The position numbers were made by a program, and so were the translations under genes. The notes beneath the pieces were generated by a model, which made no database searches, had not been told where the DNA came from, and saw only the letters and a list, made by a program, of their open reading frames with translations. Shown in pieces: positions 63,278 through 64,000 of a stretch of DNA of 64,000 bases (the stretch's first letter is position 1; every line of letters begins with the position of its first letter). This DNA comes from Actinomycetes bacterium (GTDB lineage Bacteria; Actinomycetota; Thermoleophilia; BMS3ABIN01). The stretch spans positions 74,921 through 138,920 of the forward strand of contig JAJYXB010000008.1 of assembly GCA_021791195.1 (NCBI GenBank), read 5' to 3'.

Positions 63278-63628
63278 CCTGCAACACTTCTCCTACGTCG
63301 ATCGCGTCCAAATCATGCTTGCAGTGTCAGAAATCCTATCATGCTGAACGGACAGACAATGTTGGAAACCGCAGCCCGTCAAACTAATCATGCTAGTGGA
63401 TTTTACGATAAAGCCTAGGGCCATTTCTTCCTCAATTTGTTTTCCAGCAAGAACCCGGCCGCGTCTTCGCCTCTTAAAGCGTAAAAGCAAACCGCTGGTT
63501 TTGTGTTGTTCAAACTGGGAGCAGTCTTTTTTCGATTTCAGATACGTCGGCTGGCAAATAATAATCGGAGATGACAAAGTCCGTGCCAGTGACTAGAATA
63601 TCGTGGTCAACTTCCCCCTGGAGGCACA

Positions 63629-64000
63629 TTGTCCATTCTGGTAGTCGGTTCCATCGCCCTCGACACCGTCGAGACCCCTTTCGGCCAGGCCGAGGAAGCG
63701 CTCGGCGGCGCCGCGGTGTATTTTTCCTATGCCGCCAGCTTCTTCAACCAGGTGCGGCTGGTGGGCGTCATCGGCGAGGATTTCCCCGAGGAGCACCTGC
63801 GGCTGCTGGAGAACCGCAACATCGATCTGGCCGGCCTGGAGCGCGGCCAGGGTCCCACCTTCCGCTGGAAGGGACGCTACGACTTCGACCTTAACGAGGC
63901 CCACACGCTCGACACGCAGCTGAACGTGTTCGAGACTTTCGCGCCGAAGATCCCCGACGGCTTCAAGGACAGCGAGTTCGTCTTTCTGGCCAACATCCAG
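63629..64000 (+). CDS. PfkB-family carbohydrate kinase (3' end outside window)
   Basis: ILVVGSIALDTVETPFGQAEEALGGAAVYFSYAASFF...VRLVGVIGEDFP; TTG start behind GGAGG. Confidence 0.88.
   Translation, partial: MSILVVGSIALDTVETPFGQAEEALGGAAVYFSYAASFFNQVRLVGVIGEDFPEEHLRLLENRNIDLAGLERGQGPTFRWKGRYDFDLNEAHTLDTQLNVFETFAPKIPDGFKDSEFVFLANIQ

Noticed and set aside
63293-63596. Small ORFs on both strands between the DUF6978-like gene and pfkB
   Set aside because: No RBS support or family resemblance; overlapping opposite-strand frames, cannot choose

Overview
High-GC bacterial chromosome window, probably a deep-branching actinobacterial lineage (inferred from gene content and order; no search was run). 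The minus strand carries a housekeeping backbone: rpmE, thyX, a DUF1385 gene, prfA, prmC ... tsaC, LMW-PTP, rpiB, glyA ... dCMP deaminase, WecA/MraY-like transferase, atpZ/I/B/E/F/H/A/G. Two accessory blocks interrupt it: lexA + Y-family polymerase + a 2045-aa TPR protein, and two large secreted repeat proteins. Downstream are three tRNAs, several two-component systems, fumarase/malic enzyme, clpB, a membrane serine protease, a 3D-domain secreted protein, a PCYCGC lipoprotein, ligA, a molybdenum-cofactor operon, a four-gene signalling operon with a CxxCH sensor, MTAP, and a small AT-richer accessory island (EVE, DUF1828/DUF6978-like) before a pfkB-type kinase. The most notable observation is at 46546-47058. 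A PCYCGC-family lipoprotein reading frame is broken by one in-frame TGA exactly where the family has the first Cys of a CxxC. The frame then continues with a conserved-looking C-terminus, and a bacterial-SECIS-like hairpin lies just after the TGA. This makes it a strong candidate selenoprotein (U-D-I-C motif) that ORF callers truncate. Other notable items: a palindromic operator filling the whole -35/-10 spacer of lexA; a pair of secreted proteins sharing an unnamed ~100-aa WYD/SQR repeat; a duplicated-half histidine kinase; a perfect 31-bp inverted repeat; a long structured non-coding region upstream of clpB; and a possible ATT start codon behind a long leader.
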